Below, one piece after another: positions 34,200-42,061 of a stretch of 64,000 nt of DNA (positions within the stretch are counted from its first letter, which is position 1; each line of letters opens with the position of its first letter). A model generated the notes under the pieces. That model searched no databases. It saw only the letters and a program-made list of their open reading frames with translations, and had not been told where the DNA came from. The DNA is from Gemmatimonadota bacterium (GTDB taxonomy: Bacteria > Gemmatimonadota > Gemmatimonadetes > Longimicrobiales > Longimicrobiaceae), in contig JAQBQD010000081.1 of the NCBI GenBank assembly GCA_028287185.1, positions 43,429-107,428 of the forward strand. The letters are read 5' to 3'. The position numbers and the translations under genes are program-made.

Positions 34200-34825
34200 C
34201 CCTTCGCGGTCCGTCCCTTCGCCTTCGGTGCCCCGGCCGCCGCCCCGCCCTCGCCGTCTCCGCCGTCTCCGCCCCCTTCGCTTCCCGCGTCCGCCACCGC
34301 CCCGGCGGGGACCTGCGCCTGCACGCCCTCGTCCGCCCCGCCGCCGGACGCCATGTCCGCCTCCAGCAGCGCGATGCGCTCGTCGCTGGACAGGATGCGG
34401 TCCATGTCCACCAGCACGATCAGCCGACCCTCCAGCCGCACGATGCCGCGGATGAACTCGGCGGCCAGGCCCTTCACGTACTTGGGCGCCGGCAGGATGG
34501 CCGTCTCGGGCACGCGGAGCACCTCGGTGACGGAGTCCACGATCAGGCCCAGGCGCTCTCCCTGGAACTCCACCAGCACGATGCGCGTCTCGTCGCCCAG
34601 CGAGGTGTCGGCCACCTCGAAGCGCTTGCGCAGGTCCACCACGGGCACCAGCGCGCCGCGCACGTCCAGCACGCCTTCCACGAACGGGGGGGCCTTGGGA
34701 ACCGCCGTCACCTCGGTGTGGCGCAGGATCTCGTGCACGGCGAACACGTCCAGCCCGAACTCCTCGCCGCCCACGCGGAAGGTGACGAGCTGAACCTGCG
34801 GCACCGACTGCCGGACGTTTCTCAC
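34196..34825 (-). CDS. CheW-like coupling protein with disordered tail (1 of 3)
   Basis: A 209-residue protein with a CheW domain in residues 10-150 (LVTFRVGGEEFGLDVFAVHE, PFVEGVLDVRGALVPVVDLR, RIVLVEFQGERLGLIVDSV, VRLEGRLIVLVDMDRIL). The roughly 55-residue Gly/Asp/Ala-rich tail is probably disordered. CheW couples receptors to CheA. The GTG start overlaps the next upstream gene (GTGA). Confidence 0.93.
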   Translation of the reverse strand: MRNVRQSVPQVQLVTFRVGGEEFGLDVFAVHEILRHTEVTAVPKAPPFVEGVLDVRGALVPVVDLRKRFEVADTSLGDETRIVLVEFQGERLGLIVDSVTEVLRVPETAILPAPKYVKGLAAEFIRGIVRLEGRLIVLVDMDRILSSDERIALLEADMASGGGADEGVQAQVPAGAVADAGSEGGGDGGDGEGGAAAGAPKAKGRTAKG

Positions 34826-35301
34826 GTGGGCTCCCGCGGGGAGAGAGTGGTCTGCTCGCGGAGGATCTCCGCCAGGTCGACGAGGGTGTAGAGCGTGCCG
34901 TCCATGTGCGCCACCGCCGCCACGTACGCGTCCGAGCCCGGCGCGGGGCGCAGGACGCCGGGGGGAAAGGTCACCACGTCGCGCACGTAGTCGGCGGCCA
35001 CGCCCACGCGGCGCTCGTCCGCCTCCAGCACCAGGATGGTGGAGAGGCGGCCGCGGTCCAGCGCCAGCGACAGCAGCGGCGCCACGTCGATCACCGGGAT
35101 CAGCTCGCCGCGCAGGCGCACCACGCCCAGCAGCCGCGGCGGCATGTCGGGCAGCGGGTGGATGCGGCGGCCCGTGACCACCTCCTCCACCAGCAGCACG
35201 TCGCAGGCGTGCGTCTCGCCCCCCAGCTCGAAGGCGATGGCCTGCACCGGCAGGTCGGCGGCGATGCGCTCGCGGAAGCCCGCGCCCAGGGCCGCGCTCA
35301 C
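34822..35301 (-). CDS. CheW-like coupling protein (2 of 3)
   Basis: A 159-residue single CheW domain: AIAFELGGETHACDVLLVEE, PPRLLGVVRLRGELIPVIDV, LVLEADERRVGVAADYV, and VAHMDGTLYTLVDLAEIL at the C-terminus. It is more divergent than the other two CheW proteins. The GTG start overlaps the cheB stop (GTGA). It may be specific for a different receptor or CheA face. Confidence 0.9.
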   Translation of the reverse strand: MSAALGAGFRERIAADLPVQAIAFELGGETHACDVLLVEEVVTGRRIHPLPDMPPRLLGVVRLRGELIPVIDVAPLLSLALDRGRLSTILVLEADERRVGVAADYVRDVVTFPPGVLRPAPGSDAYVAAVAHMDGTLYTLVDLAEILREQTTLSPREPT

Positions 35302-36401
35302 GTGCCCGCCCGCTCGGCCGGCCGCGCGCCGGCCGAGACGCCCGCGCCGATGGCGTCCGCGATGCGGTCCAGCGGCAGGATGTGGCGCGCAGACTCGGCC
35401 GCCGCCTGGGGCATGCCGTAGATGACGGAGCTGGCGCGGTCCTGGACGATCCCCGTGCCGCCGGCGTCCACCATGGAGCGCAGCCCCTCCGCGCCGTCGC
35501 GCCCCATCCCCGTCAGCACCACGCCCACAGAGCGCCCCCCGTACACGTCCGCCACGCTGCGGAACAGGTGGTCCGCCGCCGGGCGCACGCCCCAGAGCGT
35601 GGGCGCCCGGTCCAGCGCGATGCGGACGGCTCCGCCGGCGTCCCGGGCAACGCGCATGTGGAAGTCGCCAGGGGCCAGGTACACGTGGTCGGCCCGCACC
35701 GTCTCGCCGTCCTCGGCCTCGCTCACGGGCAGGCGCGCCATCCCGTCCAGCCGCTCGGCCAGCGTGCGCGTGAAGCGCGGGGGCATGTGCTGCACGATGA
35801 GCACGGCCGCCCCCAGCGGCGCGCGGATGCGGGGGATCATCTCCGCCAGCGCCCGCGGGCCGCCCGTGGAGGCGGCGATGGCCACGGCGAACTCGGGCGC
35901 GCCGCCCTCGGGCAGGCGCGCCGGCGGGTGCGGGGGCTGCGCCGCGCCCAGCCGCGGTACGTGCACGCGGATGTTGGAGAGGTTGGCCGAAGCCGCGGCG
36001 CGCAGGGCCGCCAGCAGGCGGTCCGCCACCGTCTCCAGGTTCAGCGAGATCGTGCCCGAGGGCTTGGCCACGAAGTCCACCGCGCCGTAGTCCAGCGCGC
36101 GCATGGTGGCCTCGCCCCCTTCCGTGGTGTGCGCGGAAAGCATCACCACGGGGCGGGGGGTCTCGCTCATGATGTAGCCCAGCGCCGCCAGCCCGTCCAG
36201 GCCGGGCATCTCCACGTCCAGCGTGACGATGTCGGGGTTCAGCTGGTAGATCTTGCGCAGCGCGTCGTTCCCGTCCCGCGCGGTGCCCACCACGCGGAAC
36301 TCCGGGGCGCTCGAGACCATGTCGCTGATGACGCGCCGCATGAAGGCGCTGTCGTCCACGACCAGGACCGAGTGCTTCCGGGCGGGAGCGTCAAAGGACA
36401 A
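35298..36401 (-). CDS. cheB: Chemotaxis protein-glutamate methylesterase/deamidase CheB
   Basis: Response-regulator-controlled methylesterase for receptor adaptation, 367 residues. The receiver domain has VLVVDDSAFMRR, the phospho-acceptor in IVTLDVEMPGLDG (D62) and the KPSG lysine. A linker leads to the catalytic domain with AIAASTGGPRAL (Ser), IVQHMPPRFTRTLAERLDGM (His) and LTGMGRDGAEGL (Asp). The start is TTG at 36401, overlapping cheD by 11 bases, with GGGGAGG upstream. CheR in the same operon supplies the opposing methyltransferase. Confidence 0.95.
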   Translation of the reverse strand: MSFDAPARKHSVLVVDDSAFMRRVISDMVSSAPEFRVVGTARDGNDALRKIYQLNPDIVTLDVEMPGLDGLAALGYIMSETPRPVVMLSAHTTEGGEATMRALDYGAVDFVAKPSGTISLNLETVADRLLAALRAAASANLSNIRVHVPRLGAAQPPHPPARLPEGGAPEFAVAIAASTGGPRALAEMIPRIRAPLGAAVLIVQHMPPRFTRTLAERLDGMARLPVSEAEDGETVRADHVYLAPGDFHMRVARDAGGAVRIALDRAPTLWGVRPAADHLFRSVADVYGGRSVGVVLTGMGRDGAEGLRSMVDAGGTGIVQDRASSVIYGMPQAAAESARHILPLDRIADAIGAGVSAGARPAERAGT

Positions 36402-36879
36402 TGTCGGGCCTCCCCACGGAGGTCACCACGATGCGCGACTCGCCGATCCAGTAGCGCACCGAGCGGCCGTAGTCACGGCCGACCTCCTCGGCCAGGATGG
36501 GGATGTTGGCCTTCTTCAGCGCCTCGCGGGACGCGCGGATGTTGCGCTCGCCCATGTTCAGCGAGCCCGGGCCCATCAGCGAGGTGAACATCGACGCGCC
36601 CCCCACCAGCCGCGCCTCCAGCCGCGACGCGCTGCCGCCCAGGGCGCGGATCTCGTCCATCAGCAGGGGCACGGCGCTGGTGGCGAACTTGCTGGGGTTG
36701 CTGGCGTCGCGGGCCAGGGAGGGCTCCGGCAACAGCACGTGCGCCATCCCCCCCACCAGGGTCGCGCGGTCGTGCAGCATGATGGCCACGCACGAGCCCA
36801 GCCCCAGGGTGATGAGCGTGTCCTCGCGTCCCCCCACGGCGTGCTGGGCCACCTTGACGAAGGTCTGTCTTGCCGTCAT
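36391..36879 (-). CDS. cheD: Chemoreceptor glutamine deamidase CheD
   Basis: 162 residues. The catalytic cysteine is in LITLGLGSCVAIMLHD (C30) and the histidine in LVGGMAHVLLPEP (H47); the AVPLLMDEIRALGG and MFTSLMGPGSLNMGERNI segments are family-typical. It converts receptor glutamines to glutamates and commonly interacts with CheC, which is also encoded in the cluster. ATG at 36879 overlaps the cheR stop (ATGA). Confidence 0.95.
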   Translation of the reverse strand: MTARQTFVKVAQHAVGGREDTLITLGLGSCVAIMLHDRATLVGGMAHVLLPEPSLARDASNPSKFATSAVPLLMDEIRALGGSASRLEARLVGGASMFTSLMGPGSLNMGERNIRASREALKKANIPILAEEVGRDYGRSVRYWIGESRIVVTSVGRPDIVL

Positions 36880-37739
36880 GCGGGCCTCTGGAAGATGCGC
36901 TCGCGGTTGTTGAGGGACCGGAACAGCGTCCGCGCCGGCCCGATCAGCGTCTCCACCTTGCCCAGCACCAGGAACCCCCCGGGAACCAGCGCCTCGAAGA
37001 ACCCCTTGAAGAGGCGCTCCTGGATCTCGCGGTCGAAGTAGATCACCACGTTGCGGCAGAAGATCAGGTTCTGCTCCGGGGGCGGCGCCTCCGAGATCAG
37101 GTCGCGCCGCTGGAAGGCGACCCCGCGCTGCGCCTCGGGGCGGATGCGGTACGGCGGCCCGGGCGAGAACCAGCGCTCGCGGATGGGCTCCGGCGTCTCC
37201 TGCAGCGACAGGTCGGGGTACTCGCCGCGCTTGGCCGTCTCCAGGCTCTTGCGGTCGATGTCCGTGCCCAGGATCTGCACCCGCGCCATCTCGGCCGCGC
37301 GGCCGTTGCGCTCCGTCCACTCGCGCAGCAGGATCGAGACCGTGTGCGCCTCCTCGCCGCTGGACGAGCCCGCGCTCCACACCTTCAGCTGGGGCGTCTT
37401 CATGGCGAAGAGCGCCGGCACCACCTGCTCCTCCACCGCCGTCCACGTCTCCAGGTTGCGGAAGAACTTGGTGACGTTGATGGTGAGCGTGTCCAGCAGG
37501 ATGTCGTACTCGCCCGGCTCGCGGTCCAGCAGCTCGCCGTACTCGGTGAAGCTGTGCCGGCCGCGCGCCCGCATGCGCACCGCGATGCGGCGGCGCAGGC
37601 ACTTGTCCTTGTAGAACTGGCAGTTGAAGCCGCGGTCGCGCTCGATCTTCTGCTTCAGCCGCTCCAGCGCCTCGTCGTCGCCCTCCAGCGAGAAGGGGTG
37701 CAGCGCGAACGGGGGCACCGGGGGGGGAGTCGCGCTCAT
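36876..37739 (-). CDS. cheR: Chemoreceptor glutamate methyltransferase CheR
   Basis: SAM-dependent methyltransferase of 287 residues. The N-terminal helical domain has DKCLRRRIAVRMRARG and FTEYGELLDREPGEYDILLD, followed by TINVTKFFRNLETW. The SAM-binding motif is VWSAGSSSGEEAHTVSILL, and the C-terminal part has NLIFCRNVVIYFDREIQERL and LFKGFFEALVPGGFLVLGKV. ATG at 37739 overlaps the upstream TPR gene (ATGA). No receptor gene is visible in the window. Confidence 0.95.
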   Translation of the reverse strand: MSATPPPVPPFALHPFSLEGDDEALERLKQKIERDRGFNCQFYKDKCLRRRIAVRMRARGRHSFTEYGELLDREPGEYDILLDTLTINVTKFFRNLETWTAVEEQVVPALFAMKTPQLKVWSAGSSSGEEAHTVSILLREWTERNGRAAEMARVQILGTDIDRKSLETAKRGEYPDLSLQETPEPIRERWFSPGPPYRIRPEAQRGVAFQRRDLISEAPPPEQNLIFCRNVVIYFDREIQERLFKGFFEALVPGGFLVLGKVETLIGPARTLFRSLNNRERIFQRPA

Positions 37740-39355
37740 CGCAGCACGTTCTCCACCAGCTCCAGGTTGGTGCGCACCACGGTGTTGCGCGGGTTCAGCT
37801 CCAGGGCCCGGCGCCACAGCCTCACCGCCTCCTCGCGCTCCATCTTCTTGTAGTGGATGTTGCCCAGGCGGAAGTACACGTCGTCGCCCAGGTCGGGATC
37901 GAGCTTGATGGCCCGGCGGTACGCCGCCGACGCCTCGTCGTAGGCGCTCCGCCGGTACAGCGCGTCGCCCAGCGACTTCTCGGCCTGGGGCAGGTCGCCG
38001 TCCTCCTCCGCGGCGCGGCGGTAGGCGGCCTCGGCCTGCTCCCAGTCGCCCCGGCGCTCGCGCACGGCGCCCAGGTGCAGGTGCACGGCGGCCGAGTGCG
38101 GGTGGAGCTGCGCCCCCTCCTCGCCCAGCTTGGCAGCCGCGTCCAGCCGTCCCGCCGCCGCTTCCGCCAGCGTGGCGAAGGCGAAGTACGCCGCCGGCGG
38201 CCGCACCTCGCCCAGGGCCTCGCGGTACGCGGCGAACGCCTCGGCCGCGGAGTGCACGTCCTCGCCCTTCAGCAGCAGGATGGCGCGAGACAGAAGCACC
38301 TGGGGCCGCTTCGGGGCCATCCGCGCCGCCTCGTCGATGGCGAAGCGCGCGTCCGGCAGGCGGCCCATGCGCTCCAGCGCCAGCGACATGTCGTGCAGCG
38401 CCGGCGCGCGGGCGCCGCCCAGCTCGATGACCTCCTTCAGGTACCGCATGGCGAAGCGGTCGTCGCCCTTGCGCAGGCCGATCAGCGCCAGGTGGAAGCG
38501 CGAGTCCAGGCTCTGCGGCTGGAGCTCGGCCACGCGGCGGAACTCGCGGGTGGCTTCCTCGTACATCCCCGTCTTGTAGAAGGCGATGCCCAGGTTGCGG
38601 TGCTCGTCGATGCGCGCCTGCGGGATCTCGCGCGCAGGCTCCACCGCCCGGCGGCCCACGGGGTGCGCGAAGCCGGCCTGGATGAGCCCGAACAGGGACT
38701 TGCCCACGTCGAACTCCACCATCCCGCTCTCCTCCACCACGTCCTGCACCGTGCGCTTCCCGTCGATGAGCGGTAGGATCTTGAGCTGCTCGTCGGACAG
38801 GTCCATCCCCTCCACCGGCTTGGAGCGGTCCACCTCGAACACCAGGTCGAGGGAGGAGATCTTCTTCTCGATGATGCTCCACTCGTCGATCCGCCGGGCG
38901 CCCTCCAGCAGGAGGTTCTCGGGGTTGATCGACACCAGCATGGCGCCTTCGTCGGGCCGCTGCTCGGCCTCGAAGTAGAACGAGCCCTGCGACCACGTGA
39001 AGAGGAAGTAGACCGCCTCCTCGATCTGGATGCGGATGTACTGCTCCAGCTGCTCGCGGGTGATGGCCCCGCGCCGGATCAGGATCTCGCCCAGGCGCAG
39101 GCCCGGGTGCTGCGCCTGGTCCTCGATGGCCGCGCCCAGCTCCGTGGCACGGACGAGGCCGTTCTTCACCAGCAGGTCGCCCAGCCGGTCGCGCCGGTTG
39201 ACGATGGAGGCGTAGGTGATGCGCCCCTTGTCGAAGTAGATGTAGCCGAAGTTGGAGCGGTCCGTGACGGCCAGGCACCCCGTCTTCTGCCCCATCGCCA
39301 GCAGCTGCAGCACGTCGGGGAGCGAGGCCTCGCGAAGGTTTCCCTTGATCGCCAT
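37736..39355 (-). CDS. DUF4388 (PATAN-like) + TPR protein, copy A
   Basis: A 539-residue protein with two parts. Residues 1-110 (IKGNLREASLPDVLQLLAMG, IYFDKGRITYASIVNRRDRL) match the DUF4388/PATAN domain found in two-component and twitching regulators. The following segment (RIDEWSIIEKKISSLDLVFE, LIDGKRTVQDVVEESGMVEF) also recurs in copy B. Residues 300-539 are TPR units, e.g. EHRNLGIAFYKTGMYEEATR and YFRLGNIHYKKMEREEAVRL. The ATG shares one base with the upstream stop (TGATG). A scaffold role at a polar signalling complex is inferred. Confidence 0.87.
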   Translation of the reverse strand: MAIKGNLREASLPDVLQLLAMGQKTGCLAVTDRSNFGYIYFDKGRITYASIVNRRDRLGDLLVKNGLVRATELGAAIEDQAQHPGLRLGEILIRRGAITREQLEQYIRIQIEEAVYFLFTWSQGSFYFEAEQRPDEGAMLVSINPENLLLEGARRIDEWSIIEKKISSLDLVFEVDRSKPVEGMDLSDEQLKILPLIDGKRTVQDVVEESGMVEFDVGKSLFGLIQAGFAHPVGRRAVEPAREIPQARIDEHRNLGIAFYKTGMYEEATREFRRVAELQPQSLDSRFHLALIGLRKGDDRFAMRYLKEVIELGGARAPALHDMSLALERMGRLPDARFAIDEAARMAPKRPQVLLSRAILLLKGEDVHSAAEAFAAYREALGEVRPPAAYFAFATLAEAAAGRLDAAAKLGEEGAQLHPHSAAVHLHLGAVRERRGDWEQAEAAYRRAAEEDGDLPQAEKSLGDALYRRSAYDEASAAYRRAIKLDPDLGDDVYFRLGNIHYKKMEREEAVRLWRRALELNPRNTVVRTNLELVENVLR

Positions 39356-40557
39356 CAGCCGATCTCCTCGATCAGGCGCTCGTCCAGCGCCACCCACGAC
39401 CAGGCCAGCTTCTCCCGGTTGAAGAACCAGCGGTCCACCGCGGGCCCCGTCTCCTTCACGGGCTCCTCGGGCGACGCGGCGGCCTTCGCCGCGGCCGTCT
39501 CCAGCGAGTGCAGCAGCGCCTCCGCCTCCACGACACGGTCGGGGTCCGAGAGCAGGGGGTTCTCGTCCGCCCGGGGATCGAGCGCGCGGATCTTCTCCGC
39601 CGCCACCCGCAGCCGCCGCACATCCTCCCCGAAGCGCTCGATGAGCGCGCCCACGTCGGGCGCGGAGTCCGTCTCCAGCGCGGACTCCAGGCGGCGGGTT
39701 CGCACGCCCTCGCCCTCCCAGCGCAGGATGGCCTCGGCCAGCGTGCGCCGCCAGGGCGCAGCCTCCACCAGCTGCTCCACCGTGAAGGCGATGTCCGACA
39801 GGAAGGCGCTGAACTCGTCCGGCACGGCGGGCGCGGCCACCTCGGGCTCGAACACCTCGCGCACCTCGCCCGGGGTCAGCAGGCGCCCGGCCACCTTCTG
39901 GCGCTCGGAGATGCGCTCCAGCGCCACCTCCAGCGGGTGCGCGCCGTCGAAGGGAAGGCCCGCCAGCACTTCCGGCACGCCGGGCGCCAGGCGCAGGCTT
40001 CCCTCCTCCACCCGGCGGCGCACCATCTCGGCGCGCGTGTCCGCCTCGGGCGAGGCGATGTCCACCGTCAGCCCCCCTGCAAGGCGCGAGCGCAGCGACT
40101 CGTCCAGCTCGCCGATCTCCACGGGCGGCCGGTCGCCCGCGAGCACGATCTGCGCACCGCCGCGGTCGATCTCGTCCCAGAGCCGCAGCAGCTCCTCCTG
40201 CGTGCGCGTCTTCCCGGCGAGGAACTGCACGTCGTCCAGCAGCACCAGGCCCACGTCCAGGTAGCGGTCGCGCCACGGCTCCAGCGCGCCCGCGGACACG
40301 GCGGAGGTGAGCGCGTCCACCATCTCCTCGGCCGTCTGGTACAGCACGCCCAGGTCGGGGCGCACCACCAGCGCCAGGGTGCCCACGGCGTGCAGCAGGT
40401 GCGTCTTGCCCACGCCCGGGCCGCCGTACACGAAGAGGGGGTTGTAGCTGGTGCCGGGCGACTCCGCGGCACGCCGGGCGGCGGCCGCGGCCATGCGGCT
40501 GCCGGGGCCCACCACGAAGGTGTCGAAGGTGAAGCGGGGGTCCTGCAGGAACGTCAT
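39355..40557 (-). CDS. DnaA-like AAA+ ATPase without the DNA-binding domain
   Basis: 400 residues. Residues 8-190 follow DnaA domain III almost motif by motif: FTFDTFVVGPGSRMAAAAAR, SYNPLFVYGGPGVGKTHLLH (Walker A), VGLVLLDDVQFLAGKTRTQE (Walker B), IVLAGDRPPVEIGELDESLR and the arginine-finger region SRLAGGLTVDI. Instead of domain IV (helix-turn-helix for DnaA boxes) there is a 200-residue helical C-terminus with no DNA-binding motif, ending WFFNREKLAWSWVALDERLI. It lies between mglA and a DUF4388-TPR gene, so a role in signalling or polarity rather than replication is inferred. Confidence 0.85.
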   Translation of the reverse strand: MTFLQDPRFTFDTFVVGPGSRMAAAAARRAAESPGTSYNPLFVYGGPGVGKTHLLHAVGTLALVVRPDLGVLYQTAEEMVDALTSAVSAGALEPWRDRYLDVGLVLLDDVQFLAGKTRTQEELLRLWDEIDRGGAQIVLAGDRPPVEIGELDESLRSRLAGGLTVDIASPEADTRAEMVRRRVEEGSLRLAPGVPEVLAGLPFDGAHPLEVALERISERQKVAGRLLTPGEVREVFEPEVAAPAVPDEFSAFLSDIAFTVEQLVEAAPWRRTLAEAILRWEGEGVRTRRLESALETDSAPDVGALIERFGEDVRRLRVAAEKIRALDPRADENPLLSDPDRVVEAEALLHSLETAAAKAAASPEEPVKETGPAVDRWFFNREKLAWSWVALDERLIEEIG

Positions 40558-40560
40558 CGT

Positions 40561-41163
40561 CTACTCCACGGCCCTTCCGAAGCGCTGCGAAAGCCGCCGG
40601 AGCACCTGCTCGCTGATGCCGCGCAGCGTGTCGAACACGCCGGCGCCCGCCAGCGACCGGGCCTCGTAGCGGGGCAGGTCGCGGTAGTTGAGCAGGTCGT
40701 CCATCTCGTCCAGCGAAAGCACGTCCGGCAGGTCGCGCTTATTGTACTGCAGCACGATGGGGATGGTGCGCGGGTCCACCCCCTGCTCCAGCAGGTTCAC
40801 CTGCAGGTTGCGGAAGCTCTCGATGTTCTCGTCCTGCTGCGCCCGCTGGCTGTCGGCCACGAACACCACGCCGTCGGCGCCCTGCAGCACGAGCTTGCGG
40901 GTGGCGTCGTAGTACACCTGCCCGGGCACCGTGTAGAGCTGGAAGCGCGTCTGGAACCCGGAGATGGAGCCCAGGTCCAGGGGCAGGAAGTCGAAGAACA
41001 GGGTCCGGTCGGTCTCGGTGGCGAGCGAGACCATCCGGCCCCGGCGGTCCTCGGGAACCTGGGCGTGGATGTACTGCAAGTTCGTCGTCTTCCCGGACCG
41101 GCCCGGTCCGTAGTAGACGATCTTGCTGGTGATCTCGCGGGTCGAGTAGTTGACCAGGGACAT
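40561..41163 (-). CDS. mglA: MglA-family Ras-like GTPase
   Basis: Small GTPase of the MglA type, which sets front-rear polarity in Myxococcus gliding and twitching. The 200 residues carry the P-loop KIVYYGPGRSGKTTNLQYIH (19-26), the MglA-specific switch II YTVPGQVYYDATRKLVL, and the guanine-specificity motif VLQYNKRDLPD. A TLFFDFLPLDLGSISGFQTR stretch is also typical. It is followed 3 bases later by the DnaA-like gene and preceded by roadblock genes that could provide the GTPase-activating MglB function. Confidence 0.94.
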   Translation of the reverse strand: MSLVNYSTREITSKIVYYGPGRSGKTTNLQYIHAQVPEDRRGRMVSLATETDRTLFFDFLPLDLGSISGFQTRFQLYTVPGQVYYDATRKLVLQGADGVVFVADSQRAQQDENIESFRNLQVNLLEQGVDPRTIPIVLQYNKRDLPDVLSLDEMDDLLNYRDLPRYEARSLAGAGVFDTLRGISEQVLRRLSQRFGRAVE

Positions 41164-41231
41164 TTAGCTCGCTCGCTGTACGGCGCGCGCGGACGTCCAT
41201 CCGCCGCGCCCCTCCGCCCGTGCCGCCGCCG

Positions 41232-41711
41232 TCACGTTGCGCCGAAGAAATGGTCCAGCCCCGCCTCCAGGTCGCGCTCGAACTGCGCGGCGTCGGTGGT
41301 GGGGCGCGCCTGGCTCCAGCCCGGAAGCTTCTGCACCTCCTCCACCAGCCGCGCGTAGAACACCTGCACCAGCCCCAGCGACGAGTCCTCGCCGAACACG
41401 GTGATCAGGATCAGCTCCTCGGAGGGCGTCTGGAAGGGGCCGATGAACACCTGCCCCGCGGCGCCGCCCTGGTGCAGGTGCTTGAAGCCCGGCATCCCCA
41501 GGAGCTGCGCCACCGCTCGGGACGAGGCGTGGATGCCCGCGCCCAGCGCCGCCACCCCCATCACGTCCAGCGCCCGCGCGAAGCCCCGCTGCGCCAGCAC
41601 CTGCCCGCTCCCGTTGATGAGCAGCACCAGCCGCACGGCCGCCTCGCGGGCGAAGGTGTCCACGGGACCCTTCAAGTCGCCGATGAACTCTTCCAGGTCG
41701 CCGCGCCTCAC
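41232..41711 (-). CDS. Roadblock/LC7 domain protein, MglB-like
   Basis: A 159-residue protein with a roadblock fold: LVLLINGSGQVLAQRGFARA, ALGAGIHASSRAVAQLLGMP, GQVFIGPFQTPSEELILITV and GLVQVFYARLVEEVQKLPG. MglB is a homodimeric roadblock GAP for MglA, and this gene lies directly upstream of mglA. The GTG at 41711 overlaps the next roadblock gene (GTGA). MglB identity is inferred from context. Confidence 0.85.
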   Translation of the reverse strand: MRRGDLEEFIGDLKGPVDTFAREAAVRLVLLINGSGQVLAQRGFARALDVMGVAALGAGIHASSRAVAQLLGMPGFKHLHQGGAAGQVFIGPFQTPSEELILITVFGEDSSLGLVQVFYARLVEEVQKLPGWSQARPTTDAAQFERDLEAGLDHFFGAT

Positions 41712-42061
41712 GCCAGCGCCTCCGCCACGCGCGCCGCTTCCAGCCGCACCAGGCCCACGTTCACCCAGCTTTCCGCCACCACCACCAGCAGCAGGTCGCC
41801 CAGCCCGGGGGGCGCGGCGGCGAAGAGCAGCCCCTCGTCGGCCTCCACCTGCAGGTAGGCCGCGGCGCCCAGCTCGGCCGCCTGCACGCTCCTGCGGGCG
41901 CGGCGAAAGAGCGAGGCCACCAGCGCCGCCACGGCGGGCCCGGCGATGCCGATCATCAGGTCGGCCTCCACGATCAGCCCGTCGTCGGCCGCCACGATCA
42001 TGCTGCCGCGCACGCCGCGCACGCGGTTCACGCTGTCCAGCAGCGGGGTGAAGGCGCTCAT
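41708..42061 (-). CDS. Roadblock/LC7 domain protein
   Basis: A compact 117-residue roadblock protein: RGVRGSMIVAADDGLIVEAD, GPAVAALVASLFRRARRSVQ, AYLQVEADEGLLFAAAPPGL and LLLVVVAESWVNVGLVRLEA. ATG at 42061 was selected; it overlaps the upstream stop (ATGA). It could pair with the neighbouring roadblock protein or with the roadblock-like C-terminus of the next gene to form a heterodimeric MglA regulator. Confidence 0.85.
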   Translation of the reverse strand: MSAFTPLLDSVNRVRGVRGSMIVAADDGLIVEADLMIGIAGPAVAALVASLFRRARRSVQAAELGAAAYLQVEADEGLLFAAAPPGLGDLLLVVVAESWVNVGLVRLEAARVAEALA

